A DNA stretch of 64,000 bases from Pararge aegeria (lineage: Eukaryota > Arthropoda > Insecta > Lepidoptera > Nymphalidae). Positions 34,721-45,100 of the stretch are shown piece after piece. The DNA is taken from the NCBI RefSeq assembly GCF_905163445.1, contig NC_053197.1, positions 4,836,001 to 4,900,000 on the forward strand, read 5' to 3'. The translations under genes were made by a program, and so were the position numbers. The notes under the pieces are model-generated. The model did not search any database. It was given only the letters and a program-made list of their open reading frames with translations, and was not told where the DNA came from. How positions within the stretch are numbered: position 1 is the stretch's first letter; each line of letters starts with the position of its first letter.

Positions 34721-35402
34721 TTTACAAGGGACGATAAAACATATTCTAGATCTATATAAATAATTAAAAGGCATTGCTATGTAGAGATACACGTGAATGA
34801 CAACGTAGAATACCTACCTATATATTATGTACTCATGTGCGGTAATTATTGATTAAAGCGAATACATTTTACAATCAATTATGGTATCTTTTTCCTGAGG
34901 AATTTAAGATTATTATTAGTCTTCTACGAAATAACTTTGTTAATTCACCAGTCTATTTTTGTATTTTCGTAATATGTGCTCTTTGTTTGTATGTTCTCTA
35001 AAAGTACTCATTACATTTTGATTACAATTACTATGGTTAATTTTTTTCCCTCTATAAATTACACAATGATTTCTGGCGCTTGATACTAAACTCGATATAT
35101 TTGACCCAAAAGTCAAAGCGAAGGTTTGCCGAACGTTTAAGGTCGGGAAAAAGGTCCACGAAAAGTGAAACGAGCGAAGACAGTCTGATAAGAAACATCA
35201 TTAATTCAATTCTAACGAGTACTAGAAAAGAGGAGGCGGATGAACAGGTAGGCGAATACTGTTTGCATTTTTTTAATCAATAAAAACTAACAACCGTGCA
35301 TGCGGGTCACATGATGATGTTAAGTGATTACCGCACCCCATTACCTAACACAGCATCAGTGAAATTGTGTGGACAACTATTAGAGATTTGAGATTAAACA
35401 CC
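34721..35402. other. AT-rich non-coding
   Basis: A 67-codon frame at 35080-35283 (Arg/Ser-rich) has no known domain. Confidence 0.45.
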
Positions 35403-35818
35403 GCAGCACGGCTAGCATGGGCAGGAGACAATTATATCCCCGGGGATATGATATAAATATATCTTCTCTCACAGCTTTATTAACTCTCAGAGCACTGGCG
35501 TACAAGTGGAAATAAGATCGAAATATAGTATGTGTATTAGTAAACGGGGGTACACTTTTCCTATTCCATTTTTCAGTGATTTAACAAGTGGGCACGTTAA
35601 TTATATCCCTTGTAAGGGGATATAATTTTTATCTCCCGCCCGTGCCAGCCCTACTGGCGCACAAGTGGAAATAATATCCAAATAATATATGTGTAATAAG
35701 AAACAGGGGTAAACTTCTCCTATTCCATGATCCCGTACTTTAGCAGGTGAACACGTTAATTATATCCCTTATCCGGGGATATAATCATTTTTGCCTCCTG
35801 CCCGTGCTAGCCCTGTGT
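35403..35818. mobile_element. Palindromic GCTAGC-end element, best copy (compound)
   Basis: The left end GCAGCACGGCTAGCATGGGC then AGGAGA mirrors the right end CTCCTGCCCGTGCTAGCCCTG. Inside are three short palindromes built from TTATATCCC and GGGGATATAA (near 35448, 35597 and 35758). The TGGCGCACAAGTGGAAATAA block occurs twice, so two units seem joined. There is no coding capacity. It is probably a non-autonomous DNA element; the family is not one I can name. Confidence 0.75.
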
Positions 35819-35879
35819 ACCTACGCTGGTTACACAATTTACAAATGCGTGGAATATTATTTTGGTTTCACTGACGATG

Positions 35880-36062
35880 GAGGAATGACAGTTTTGTTAT
35901 GGGTATGGCAGTTATATTAAACCCACCCATACCTCTATTTCCTCGGTTTGTACGCAGGCTATCCCTGGCCGAAACCTCCCAATAGAGGAAATTCCCAAAT
36001 TGCCCCTGCTCGGGATCGAAGCCGCGACCTCTCACACAAAATACCACAGCGCCAAGAAGGTA
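35880..36062 (+). mobile_element. Repeat D-type 3' half
   Basis: TTCCCAAATTGCCCCTGCTC, GGGATCGAAGCCGCGACCTC and ACCACAGCGCCAAGAAGGT match the tail also present at 52010-52165. Confidence 0.55.
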
Positions 36063-36387
36063 TACACAAATTAGTTATATAATACTAAAAAAAAATAGTT
36101 TTCAGTAGTCAGGTAAAAATTATCACCCTTCCGTCTTATTTGATTCTGGCGCCGTGATAAGTGTAATCTCCAACCGATTTCTACCGTATCGCTAGATAAC
36201 AGTGCCCGTATTGCTACACCTCAACTCGTACGGTTTTTTCGAAACAAAACGTCTGAATAAAATATAACCAGGAGATTTCGAATTTTCCGGGATGAAAAGA
36301 ATATAAAACTCATAATTTTTTTCCACATCGGAATCTGTAAATGTAAAGTTCATCCAGGGGAGGGCAGTGTATTATTATCTTTACACA

Positions 36388-36545
36388 TCATCATCATATA
36401 AACTCATTACTGGCCCATTACGGAGCAAATAATACCTCCTTCCATGTCTCGGCCGAGTACGGATTGGTGGACTTCACACGCCTTTGAGAACATTACGGAG
36501 AACTTTTAGGCATGCAGATTTCTCACGACACACAACATTACAATC
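36388..36545 (-). mobile_element. SINE family A, 3' half (reverse)
   Basis: CATCATCATATAAACTCATT then GGATTGGTGGACTTCACACG and GGCATGCAGATTTCTCACGA are SINE A blocks in reverse. Confidence 0.7.
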
Positions 36546-37416
36546 TGTATCTTGTTACCACTAGTTGCGTATGAATTTACGTTGCGTAAAGATAGAACGC
36601 CCTGCCCTGCCGTCTCCGGTGTGCCCTGGCCATTAATGATAGTAACGGGGGACGTGATCTCCGACGCACGGGGGTGGAACAACGCCAATTTTCTAACTGC
36701 GGATTTCTACTCTTGAATTTCTTGACAGTTATACCTACCTAATAATTTTTGCCTTTAGGGTTCCCCTTAAATAATACTTAGGAGCAGTTTGTACTTAAAC
36801 TACAAGAAAAACAGATCCACTAGAAAACAGATACCTCTCTAGAATGAAGTAGATTGTCGCTTGAACCTTAATCTCCGAAAAGCTAATTAAACTTTAATAG
36901 CCGAGGTGACTTTACGCCATTTTCAAAACATCAGTTACCAACTTAAATTACAAACAGTGCAATAACATCTCGCTGTTTTCTTCAAAGCTCTAGAATAATT
37001 ACAATGCCCTCAGTTGTCTCAGGCCCGAAACATCATTGAAGAGAATATCGCACTGGAACCCATATCCTCGAGCTGACAATAAACAGGCGCGATCCTAGAT
37101 CTGAAAAAAGGTCCATGTAGCAGAGACTGCCTGTGAGTAGAAGCCCGGACAAGGAGGCCTCAAAAACGTACGTGGTGTGTAGGCCAAACGTAGAAGACGA
37201 CCCATAGGCCCGACACGCGACTCTAAAATAGTACCCCGCGTCATCAGCAGTCCAATAAGCAACTACTCGACCAATGAGGCAGTTTATTATCTTTTTACTA
37301 TCAAGTATCAGTACACGCGTATCTATTGCATAACGCTAAAAATATCCGCGAACGTCTCTGCGTACGCAAAAATTTGTTTTATCAAAACTACACCACGATA
37401 TGTGCCAACGAATAGG
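36546..37416. other. Non-coding, two GC-rich patches
   Basis: 36590-36700 is GC-rich and open on the minus strand (ASEITSPVTIINGQGTPETA) and may be a repeat fragment. 37080-37260 is also GC-rich. Neither is identified. Confidence 0.35.
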
Positions 37417-37815
37417 AATGTCAGTTAGTCGGTCAGTGTTCCTTAAATATAGACGCTTGGAGATAAAAAAGAAATGAATGAAACAAGAAACAATATAGGA
37501 CGATTATAGAGAATTTATTATTGCTTTCTTAATCGATAACACATTTATTTATAGTTTTAAATATTTGCAGTTACGTAAAATTTAATGAAACTAGAAATGC
37601 CAGTTAGTGGGTCAGTGTTCCTTTAATATAGACGCTTGGAGATAAAAATAATTCCGCGAAATAACAATAAATAAGGGCATGATGTTAGAAAATTTATTAT
37701 TGCTATTTTTTTGATAACACATTTATAAATCTCTATAAATAGCTTGCATAAACTTTTATAAAAATAGAAATGCCAGTTAGCGGGTCAGTGAGCGTTAAAT
37801 ATAGAGAGGCGTCGA
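37417..37815 (+). repeat. Three diverged tandem units of about 175 bases
   Basis: AATG(T/C)CAGTTAG(T/C)GGGTCAGTG-like starts occur at 37417, 37596 and 37769, followed by TATAGACGCTTGGAGATAAA and GAATTTATTATTGCT blocks. The third unit is truncated. Confidence 0.85.
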
Positions 37816-37989
37816 GAGAAAAAAAGTAATTTTGGAACCCTCGTAGCTTTTGTATTAAAACAGCTTCATCATACTTTTGTCGTTATTAAAAGGAAAGGAA
37901 GTCAAATCTTGAGCATTAATTTTTCCTAAGGTAAAGTTCAGTGTAGTTCGGGTCGTCACTCTACCTAATTAATGGACGCTTTGCTTTAC

Positions 37990-38215
37990 CTTTTATAAAT
38001 GCGAAAGTTAATGCGTGAAATAAACCAACCAACTCTGCGTCGTATTTATAATATTGTTAGGACTAACTCCTTTAAACGAGGAATTCTGGTATATGTGCAT
38101 ACATTTAATCTGAATCTCGAAAAATGCTTCCACGATTTTCATAAAATTTTGGATGCGGGGCGTTTCAGGGGCGATATATCGATCTAGCTAGCTTTCATTT
38201 TTAGAAAACGTCGTT
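37990..38215 (+). mobile_element. RTE-like 3' tail remnant
   Basis: TTTATAAATGCGAAAGTTAATG and the following pattern match the usual lepidopteran RTE tail preamble. Coding sequence is lacking. Confidence 0.4.
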
Positions 38216-38766
38216 TTATCCGTGTTTTTAGGCAATGAAAAAATGGTACAATATCATTAGAATACGAATGTCATTTTTGTTTTAGGAGACCCTGGTGACG
38301 CCAGATTATAATTTTTTCCCCTTTTCATATGATTTATAAAAAAACTAATTTTATTAACGACATAGAAATTGACCGAAGTGATGTCACTCCTGAGTCGTGT
38401 CGAAGCGAACCGTGCTTCAAGAGGGTAATTTAGAAAATCAGTCTAGTATCAATTTGGATCCACAGCACAAAGCTCAATGTCACCAGACGTGAAAGGTGTT
38501 GAAGGAAGCCTAACACCAATATGGTTGAAAAAGGCGGAAGAAGTCTAGTGTGGTGTTTTAAAGATTAAAGAAATCATAAATAATTCTTGGCCTGATTCTG
38601 TTGTACACAAATTGTTAAAGTAAAATAAACTGACAGGTCTAATAATAGCTATCCTTTTTCACAAAGAAGAAACGTTAAGAAGCCCTACTAATACACCTGC
38701 CAATTTAGTAAAGTGTTTGTAACACACAAATACAATAAAATTAGCACCACTGACCACAGTACAGTA
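38216..38766. other. Non-coding
   Basis: No gene or repeat recognised. Confidence 0.45.
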
Positions 38767-39150
38767 CAGGTTTCAAATAATTCAAAATTCATTTATTTCA
38801 AGTAGGCCAACTTTATAAGAACTTTTAAAACGTCAAGTATGTATGTTTGTAGTGACTCTACCACCGGTTTGGAAAGCAGATTCTTCCGAGAAAAGCCGGC
38901 GAAAAACTCAGTAGTTGCTCTTTTCCAACATCAACATTTACAATATTTTTTCTATCTTGCGGAAGATGCGAGCGAGGCTGGCTGTTTCCAATCTACCCTT
39001 TCATTAAGGAATTCATCTAATGCATAGTAACCTCGCTGTATTGATGATTGAGGATTGAGATGTGTTTTTACCCATTTTTCAAATGTATGTATTGGTAGGT
39101 CAAGAATTACCTTAGGAATAATGCTGTAAAAGCGCATACTCAACCCCACA
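38767..39150 (-). mobile_element. CR1-like LINE: ORF2 C-terminus and 3' end
   Basis: The minus strand encodes MRFYSIIPKVILDLPIHTFE, then a run ending GYYALDEFLNERVDW, the C-terminal pattern of non-LTR ORF2. It continues into the GCCGGCTTTTCTCGGAAGAA and AAACCGGTGGTAGAGTCACT 3' end. Confidence 0.75.
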
Positions 39151-39429
39151 AAGACGATATGCAGATATCACTATTTTTTTTTCGTTTCTGGAAAGTCGAT
39201 TGTTAATATCAGCTTTTTTTTATAAAGAGTATTATTTTGTCTCAGAAAGACTATAATATTATAAGTATATTGCGAAGCTACTGTAAGTAAGTTGTGAAGA
39301 AAGTTTGTCTGGAAGCAAGGATTGCGGCATGTTAGCTCTAAGAACAATGAATAATGTTAGCTTCAATGTATTATAATTGTATAAATTAAGCAGCTTTCGC
39401 TGATGCGTCTATATCATTTCTTGTGCTTT

Positions 39430-39985
39430 TTGTCTTTTTGATGTTTGTCCAGTCTATTCTTAAACTGATTCAGTGATACTGCAGTCACTACATCTTTATC
39501 ATCTGCCGGCTTCTTCTCGGTAGAATCTGCCTTCCGAACCGGTGGTAGAATCACTGTAGTGAACAGACAGACTTGACGTTTCAAAAGTGCTTATATTAGG
39601 CCTACTTGAAATAAATGAATTTAGAATTTGAATTAGAATTTTTGAATTTTGAATTTGAATTTAGGCAAGGCATTACACATTTGTATAACTCTAATGCTGA
39701 TAAAGTGTTTGCAAGGATTAGGCGATGCCTGAGATCCAAGTTTGAGACCATAGCCTCTTAGTCTTGGGTTACTCCTTTTTGAAAATATTTCCTCAAAATT
39801 TGGAATGTAATACTTATTCAGTATTTTATACGTTTCAATGAGATCGCCTCGTTCTCGCCTACTCTTTCAGGCATTCCTATGTCCTTAACTTAGTATCCTT
39901 ATGGACTCCAGACCTGAAAAGCGTACTCCAACAAAGATCTTACGTTTGTCTTTTGATCTTACATATCTTTATGAAGGTTTATGTT
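39430..39985 (-). mobile_element. CR1-like LINE remnant, interrupted by another LINE
   Basis: The minus strand gives RSLLEYAFQVWSP, then RERGDLIETYKILNKYYIPN, GYGLKLGSQASPNPCKHFIS and IRVIQMCNALPK. After the insertion at 39488-39662 it resumes with DDKDVVTAVSLNQFKNRLDK. These are the standard C-terminal blocks of CR1-type ORF2. Confidence 0.8.
39488..39662 (+). mobile_element. LINE 3' end inserted into an older LINE
   Basis: CCGGCTTCTTCTCGGTAGAA, CTTCCGAACCGGTGGTAGAA and AGGCCTACTTGAAATAAATG run in plus orientation and end in a TTGAATT-type tail. It splits the minus-strand ORF between LPK and DDKD. Confidence 0.8.
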
Positions 39986-40184
39986 GCAAAATGTGAAAAA
40001 TATAGAGTTGACCTTACTGGCAATAGCCAAAATGCGCTTCGCATTTTCGGTCACTGCTTATGATAACTTCTAGATCTTATTGTGTATCCACCACTTCCAA
40101 TTGTTTATTATCTAGATCATAAGGTCGTCGGGAGTTCTTCTTAACAATATATAAGTGGTGATAGCTCGTAACTTCTTTATGTTT

Positions 40185-40392
40185 TTTTATTGAAGCAATT
40201 AAAATATCACTTGTTTAACAATGAAGGAAAATTGAATGAAACCTTCGTGCCTGAAAGTTTTCCACAATGTTCTCAAAATCGTGTAAAGTCTACCAATCTG
40301 CTCAATCCGGCCATTGCGGTGGACTATGGCCTAAAGCCTTTTCACACTGAGAGGTCGTTCTCTGCAGTGGGCCGGTAATAGTTAATAATGAT
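40185..40392 (+). mobile_element. SINE family A, body and tail (plus)
   Basis: AAATATCACTTGTTTAACAA, TTCCACAATGTTCTCAAAAT and GCGGTGGACTATGGCCTAAA follow the SINE A order. The tRNA-like head is missing. Confidence 0.7.
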
Positions 40393-41794
40393 ATATGAAG
40401 CTTCAATATTAATAGTTTCGCATCCATTATTAAGAATTCCGTATTACATTAATTTGACTTATCGCGTAAGGTTCAGCCACCGTTTGCTTATATTACAAAT
40501 CAATGTATTTCTTTGTTTTTCTCTACTATAATATGCATTTATACTACATAAGGTCCTTTCTCTTTAATAACCCTATCTATTGCTGAAAACTACATTAAAA
40601 TCCGTTTGGTATTTTAAAAGATCTACTCTAGATCAACTTTGTTTCTGCTAAGTAACGAAAACAGGAGGGTTACTTTACATGCGGAATAGTTCTTTATATT
40701 TCCATCGTTGCAAATGTCATTTCGTTACGGGTAACGATGTTCGTTGACTGCGTAATGACGCAGTGGACTTTTATTCTACTGTTAACTACATGCACAAGGC
40801 CATTAATTCTGATTGCATTGATGCCGCTGTCGAAGCCTCAAGGTTGCCGATTTCTTGTAATTACTTTGTCGTGAGTTGTCTAGAAATCTTAAGTACCATA
40901 GCCAGGTTGAGTTCTACTACATCGTTTTAGATACGGAAATCGTGTCCAAGAAAGTTGTACTTCTTCTCGAACGATGCAGTTTCTTGTACCTACTTTGTGT
41001 CGTAAGAAGTAAATTTCGTGAAATTCACTTCTTACAACCTTCACACATTGTGCTACATTATAATATAATCTGTATGTACACACCTAAGATTTCCTGTTAC
41101 ATATATACGCTTTTTCAAACTTATCGTCGAAGAATCTGATCAGAAAACTATGGGTTTAATAAAAAGAACATTCACCCTGTGATATTTGTGTGCTTCTTTA
41201 CACACATCTGCCCGTATTAGGAACCTTTGCAATATTATGTTCCCAACCGGTCGACTTCATAAATAAACACCCGGCGGTGTTCTATACAAAAGAAAACCGG
41301 TTGTGATTTGAAACATTTTAGCTAGTTGCTGATTTAAAGATAGAATGTGAACAACTGTCTGAAAGTTTCGGAACAAGCAGCTAGGAGACATCCCGGAGCC
41401 ATGATTGAATCAGGAAACAATTCAGGAAAGCCTGTACCTACCTATGCATTAACTAGTTCAATAAGAACAGTTTGGATTTCTTTAAATATAAATACCTTCC
41501 TCATCATATTGACTGATTACCTTAAAATATTGATTGCTGTATTTTTAATGAACCTTTGAGAATTTCGTCACTGAATGTCATTTAATTATCTACATATTTT
41601 TATATTACGGATTGTAAGAAATTATGTTATTGTTACAATCTCCGAAATAATTGTTATGTTTTATATCGTGTTTAAGAATGTGTTCTTACATGGGTCACCA
41701 ATAAAAAGTCTTAAAGACCAAAAGTCACAACTCCTTCACAAAGTCATGTCATTATTGTTTTTTTTTTCAGTTTTGAGGCAACATAAAATTTAGA
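40393..41794. other. Non-coding upstream of FOXN3 exon 1
   Basis: No coding signal. An inverted repeat of GAAATTCACTTCTTAC and GTAAGAAGTAAATTTC lies near 41002-41036. A FOXN3 5'-UTR exon could lie here but is not identifiable. Confidence 0.4.
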
Positions 41795-41865
41795 ATAGAA
41801 TAGAAAAACTTTATTGCAACACAACAAAAAAAAAGGAAAATACAAGGAAAACAGTAATTTAAAAT
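41795..41865 (-). mobile_element. LINE poly(A)-side fragment next to FOXN3 exon 1
   Basis: GAATAGAAAAACTTTATTGC then an A-rich run resembles the reversed end of a lepidopteran LINE or SINE. It ends within about 25 bases of the proposed start codon. Confidence 0.5.
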
Positions 41866-41887
41866 TTATTTATAATGTTTGTCGTAG

Positions 41888-42102
41888 ATGGCGCCAATGC
41901 GCGGCGAACGCGGCGGATCTCCAGCGAGGGGTGCCCGAGCTTCCTTGCCACTTCCACGCCGCCTAATCCGACAGATCGCGCGACACGTCGCCTCCAGTGG
42001 CCGGTCGTTACGAAGACTTGAGGTCTCCGGTCGCATCATCGATAACTTTGACGACATCGAGGATGCTTCCGACGAGTCTGACATGGAAACATCTCAACCC
42101 GC
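41888..42102 (+). CDS. FOXN3: FOXN3 coding exon 1
   Basis: A GC-rich segment in AT-rich surroundings encodes an Arg-rich N-terminus followed by an acidic stretch (IDNFDDIEDASDESDMETS). It ends at donor CCGC|GTAAGT in phase 2, which the single base T of exon 2 completes. The 5' limit is uncertain: TAG directly precedes the ATG, and a LINE tail lies about 25-90 bases upstream. Confidence 0.78.
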
Positions 42103-45100
42103 GTAAGTGTTGAGATCTCACAAATGTCACCTTTTTTCACTATACATTATAGATTAGTCTGTGTTCAGTGAGTAAGGATTTTGAATAAATGGCCTAAATA
42201 GTGAGGTTTCTGGTTTAGCGTTCAGTGTTCTTTCCAGAGACGATTTAATACATTGATATTTAGGTTGTGATTTTGACTAAAGATGACGGTATAGTATAAG
42301 TATAGTTAGCATAATTAGCTTTTGTTAAACAAATCATTATATGGCTTGGGTGCAATTTGGCAAATCGATTTTTTAAACCCTTTTTTTTTTATTTTGGTTC
42401 AGTTTGTCTGAACGTCCAGGCTGTCAGAGATTTTCAAAGCCAACTTCTAGATTAGGCAGAGAATAATAAACACTACTTTCATAGTTTAAATAAGTAAAAT
42501 ATTATTGTCCCAAACTTTCCATTCACTGAAGACCTGTAAGTGAAGTGAAGTCTTTGAAACAAATCTTATTAATTACTAATACTTCTACTAAATTACTAAG
42601 TAAGAATAATTCACAACAACAGAACATGTTTTTTTTAATACAATATCACTTCATCTGTTTCGGAATGAGAACGATAGAGACGAGAAAGATAAGAAACAGT
42701 AACAATTTTTTATGAGCATTTGGTTTCATTCGGTTATTTGGCGAATAACATTTATTTATTACGTAATGTTTTTGTTGGGATAATTGTAATAGATAAAAGT
42801 GATAATAGCAATTATATTTCGATTAACTACAGCGCAATGTAAAGCGCCGCGCAAACCATGTCGCCTCGAAACCAATTGCACTTAAAGTAGTGCATGGAAA
42901 AGTGAGCTGTCTGACGTAAGGCATAAAGTAAGTTATTGTTAAAACTTGTGTCGATGTTGTCTACTCATCGTATACGCTTTACCACTCGTTGGCAACGCGT
43001 TGTCAACTAGTAGTAGTGGAGCTTTTTGTTACACCAAAAGCCAGGGAACTACTACCGCCATGCTTATTTCTGCCGCCAAGTAGCATGGCTATGTTCCGGT
43101 CTGAAGGGCGTGGTGGCCAGTGTAATTTCAAGCACGCTGGAAATACAAAGAAACTGATCAAAATTTGTTATTAGGTCATAGGTGTCGCTGAGGAATTCGT
43201 ACGTTAAAAGAAAATGTTATACAAATAGCAGTAGAGCCTTTTTAAGTGGGTACTCTCGGGTCGCAGGTGTAATCTATATATACAAAAGAGAAAGTGTGTG
43301 GGTATGTTCCGTATAGGCTCCGAAACGGCTGGACCCGATTTCAATGAAACTTTCAGGGAATCTCCGGATATTCTCATTCCGGATAATACTCCTGGCGAGT
43401 AATCCTGTAAAGTTTGGTGACGATCGGAGCAGTCCTATTTTTGAACTGTCAAACTGTCAAATACAGCTTTTAGTTACTATGATGATATTCCATTGTTGGG
43501 TGTACATGGGTGTAGATAATGATCTTCACCCGCTCGAGAAGAGAATATAAGAGAATGAATACGCAGAGAAATAAATGATTTTATATATTATGAGACTTAA
43601 ATTAAAAATATTATGATGTAAGTTCGGCTGGGTACGCTAGTTATAAATAAATAAATATAATACGTCAATACACATCGATATCTAGCCCCAAAGTAAGCGT
43701 GGCTTATGGTTGCTAATATGTTTGATAAATATTTTTATGAATAATATACATAAATACTTATAATAAACAGATAAACACCCAGACACTTAAAAACATTCAC
43801 GTTCATCGCACATACATTTTCCAGTAGTGGGAATCGAACCCACGGCCTTGGACTCAGAAAGCAGATCTACCCCTCAGGTTGATAGACACGGGACGGAATA
43901 TTGTAGCATGTGTTCTTCGCGTGCCCTGCAGAGTGTTGCTATGATTATAGACTATGGTTTTCCACTTACCATCAGCAGGGCTAGCACAGCCAAGAGACAA
44001 AAACTATAACCCACGATTATATCCCCTTTTTTTTTTTTTTTTTGTCGTGGTGGAAAAGCTTTATGGCTACCTCTGTCCTTTTGGGCAGGACAGAGGTTAT
44101 GTGGGACTCGTTTACCCGAACTAAAAACCACCACGGCATGTCCCTCTCGTTGGCTTTATTGGACGTCCGGGGAACCCGTTGTACACTTCCCAGACGATTA
44201 TATCCCCTGACAAGGGATATAATCCAGGTCTCATCCTGCTAAAGCACGGGAAAAGTTAATAGGAGAAGTTTACCCCCGTTTAATATTACATATGTATTAT
44301 TTGGATATTATTTCCACTTGTGCGTCAATGCTCTGAGAGTTGATAAAGCTGTGGGAGAAGATAAATTTTTATCCTTACCCCGGGGATATATTTTTTTCCG
44401 GCCCATGCTAGCCGTGCAGCACGGCTAGCTAAAGACATGTTTCCCCCAGGGAAAGGACACGATTATATTTTCTCCAATAAATATGTCATTTAATAATGAA
44501 CGGGGTGCAACTTCTCCTGTTCCCTGTTGCCGTACTATGGCAGGTGGGCGCATTAATTTTATACCCTGTCAGGGGATATACTTTTTGTTTCCTGCCTATG
44601 CCAGACGTTGAGATAAAAAAGTGAGCGAAGGCTTAAAAACTTAATCATCTAAAATTGGCGCGAAACATATACGTAGATACATATTTTATAAATTTAAAAT
44701 GCATTGAAAAAAATTCGGAACCGACACGATTTGATCCTGCGACTCTGGCAATCGCTGCCTGAGCGCTTTCTCCAATTAAGCTACGGCTCTCCTACCATCG
44801 ATGCCGAAATAAGTATATGCCTTTTACATAAGTCTTATAGCGACAGTAGGTAAAAACACCAATAAAATTTGTAAAAAAATATACTTACATACGTATAAGT
44901 ATACATGTACATAGACGACGTTTTAAAACGAATCATTCAAAATTTACGCGAAGCATATGCGTACATATGTATATGTATATACGTATATAGACGACGTTTT
45001 AAAACGACATTATGCAATAGTGTAACGCAATTTCGTTCGTCCGTCATCAATCAATGACAATAGTTTAAACTATGTGATAATTTGATAAGTAACCACATTA

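Noticed and set aside
36506..36688. 60-codon minus-strand frame in a GC-rich patch
   Set aside because: It looks repeat-derived, but I could not match it to an element with confidence, so no gene is claimed.
37417..37815. CRISPR-like regular repeats
   Set aside because: Unit length (about 175) and divergence fit a eukaryotic tandem array; there are no short identical repeats with unique spacers.
44700..44795. Possible tRNA gene (minus strand)
   Set aside because: Box A is passable but box B is mutated, the acceptor stem does not close and SINE sequence follows directly.
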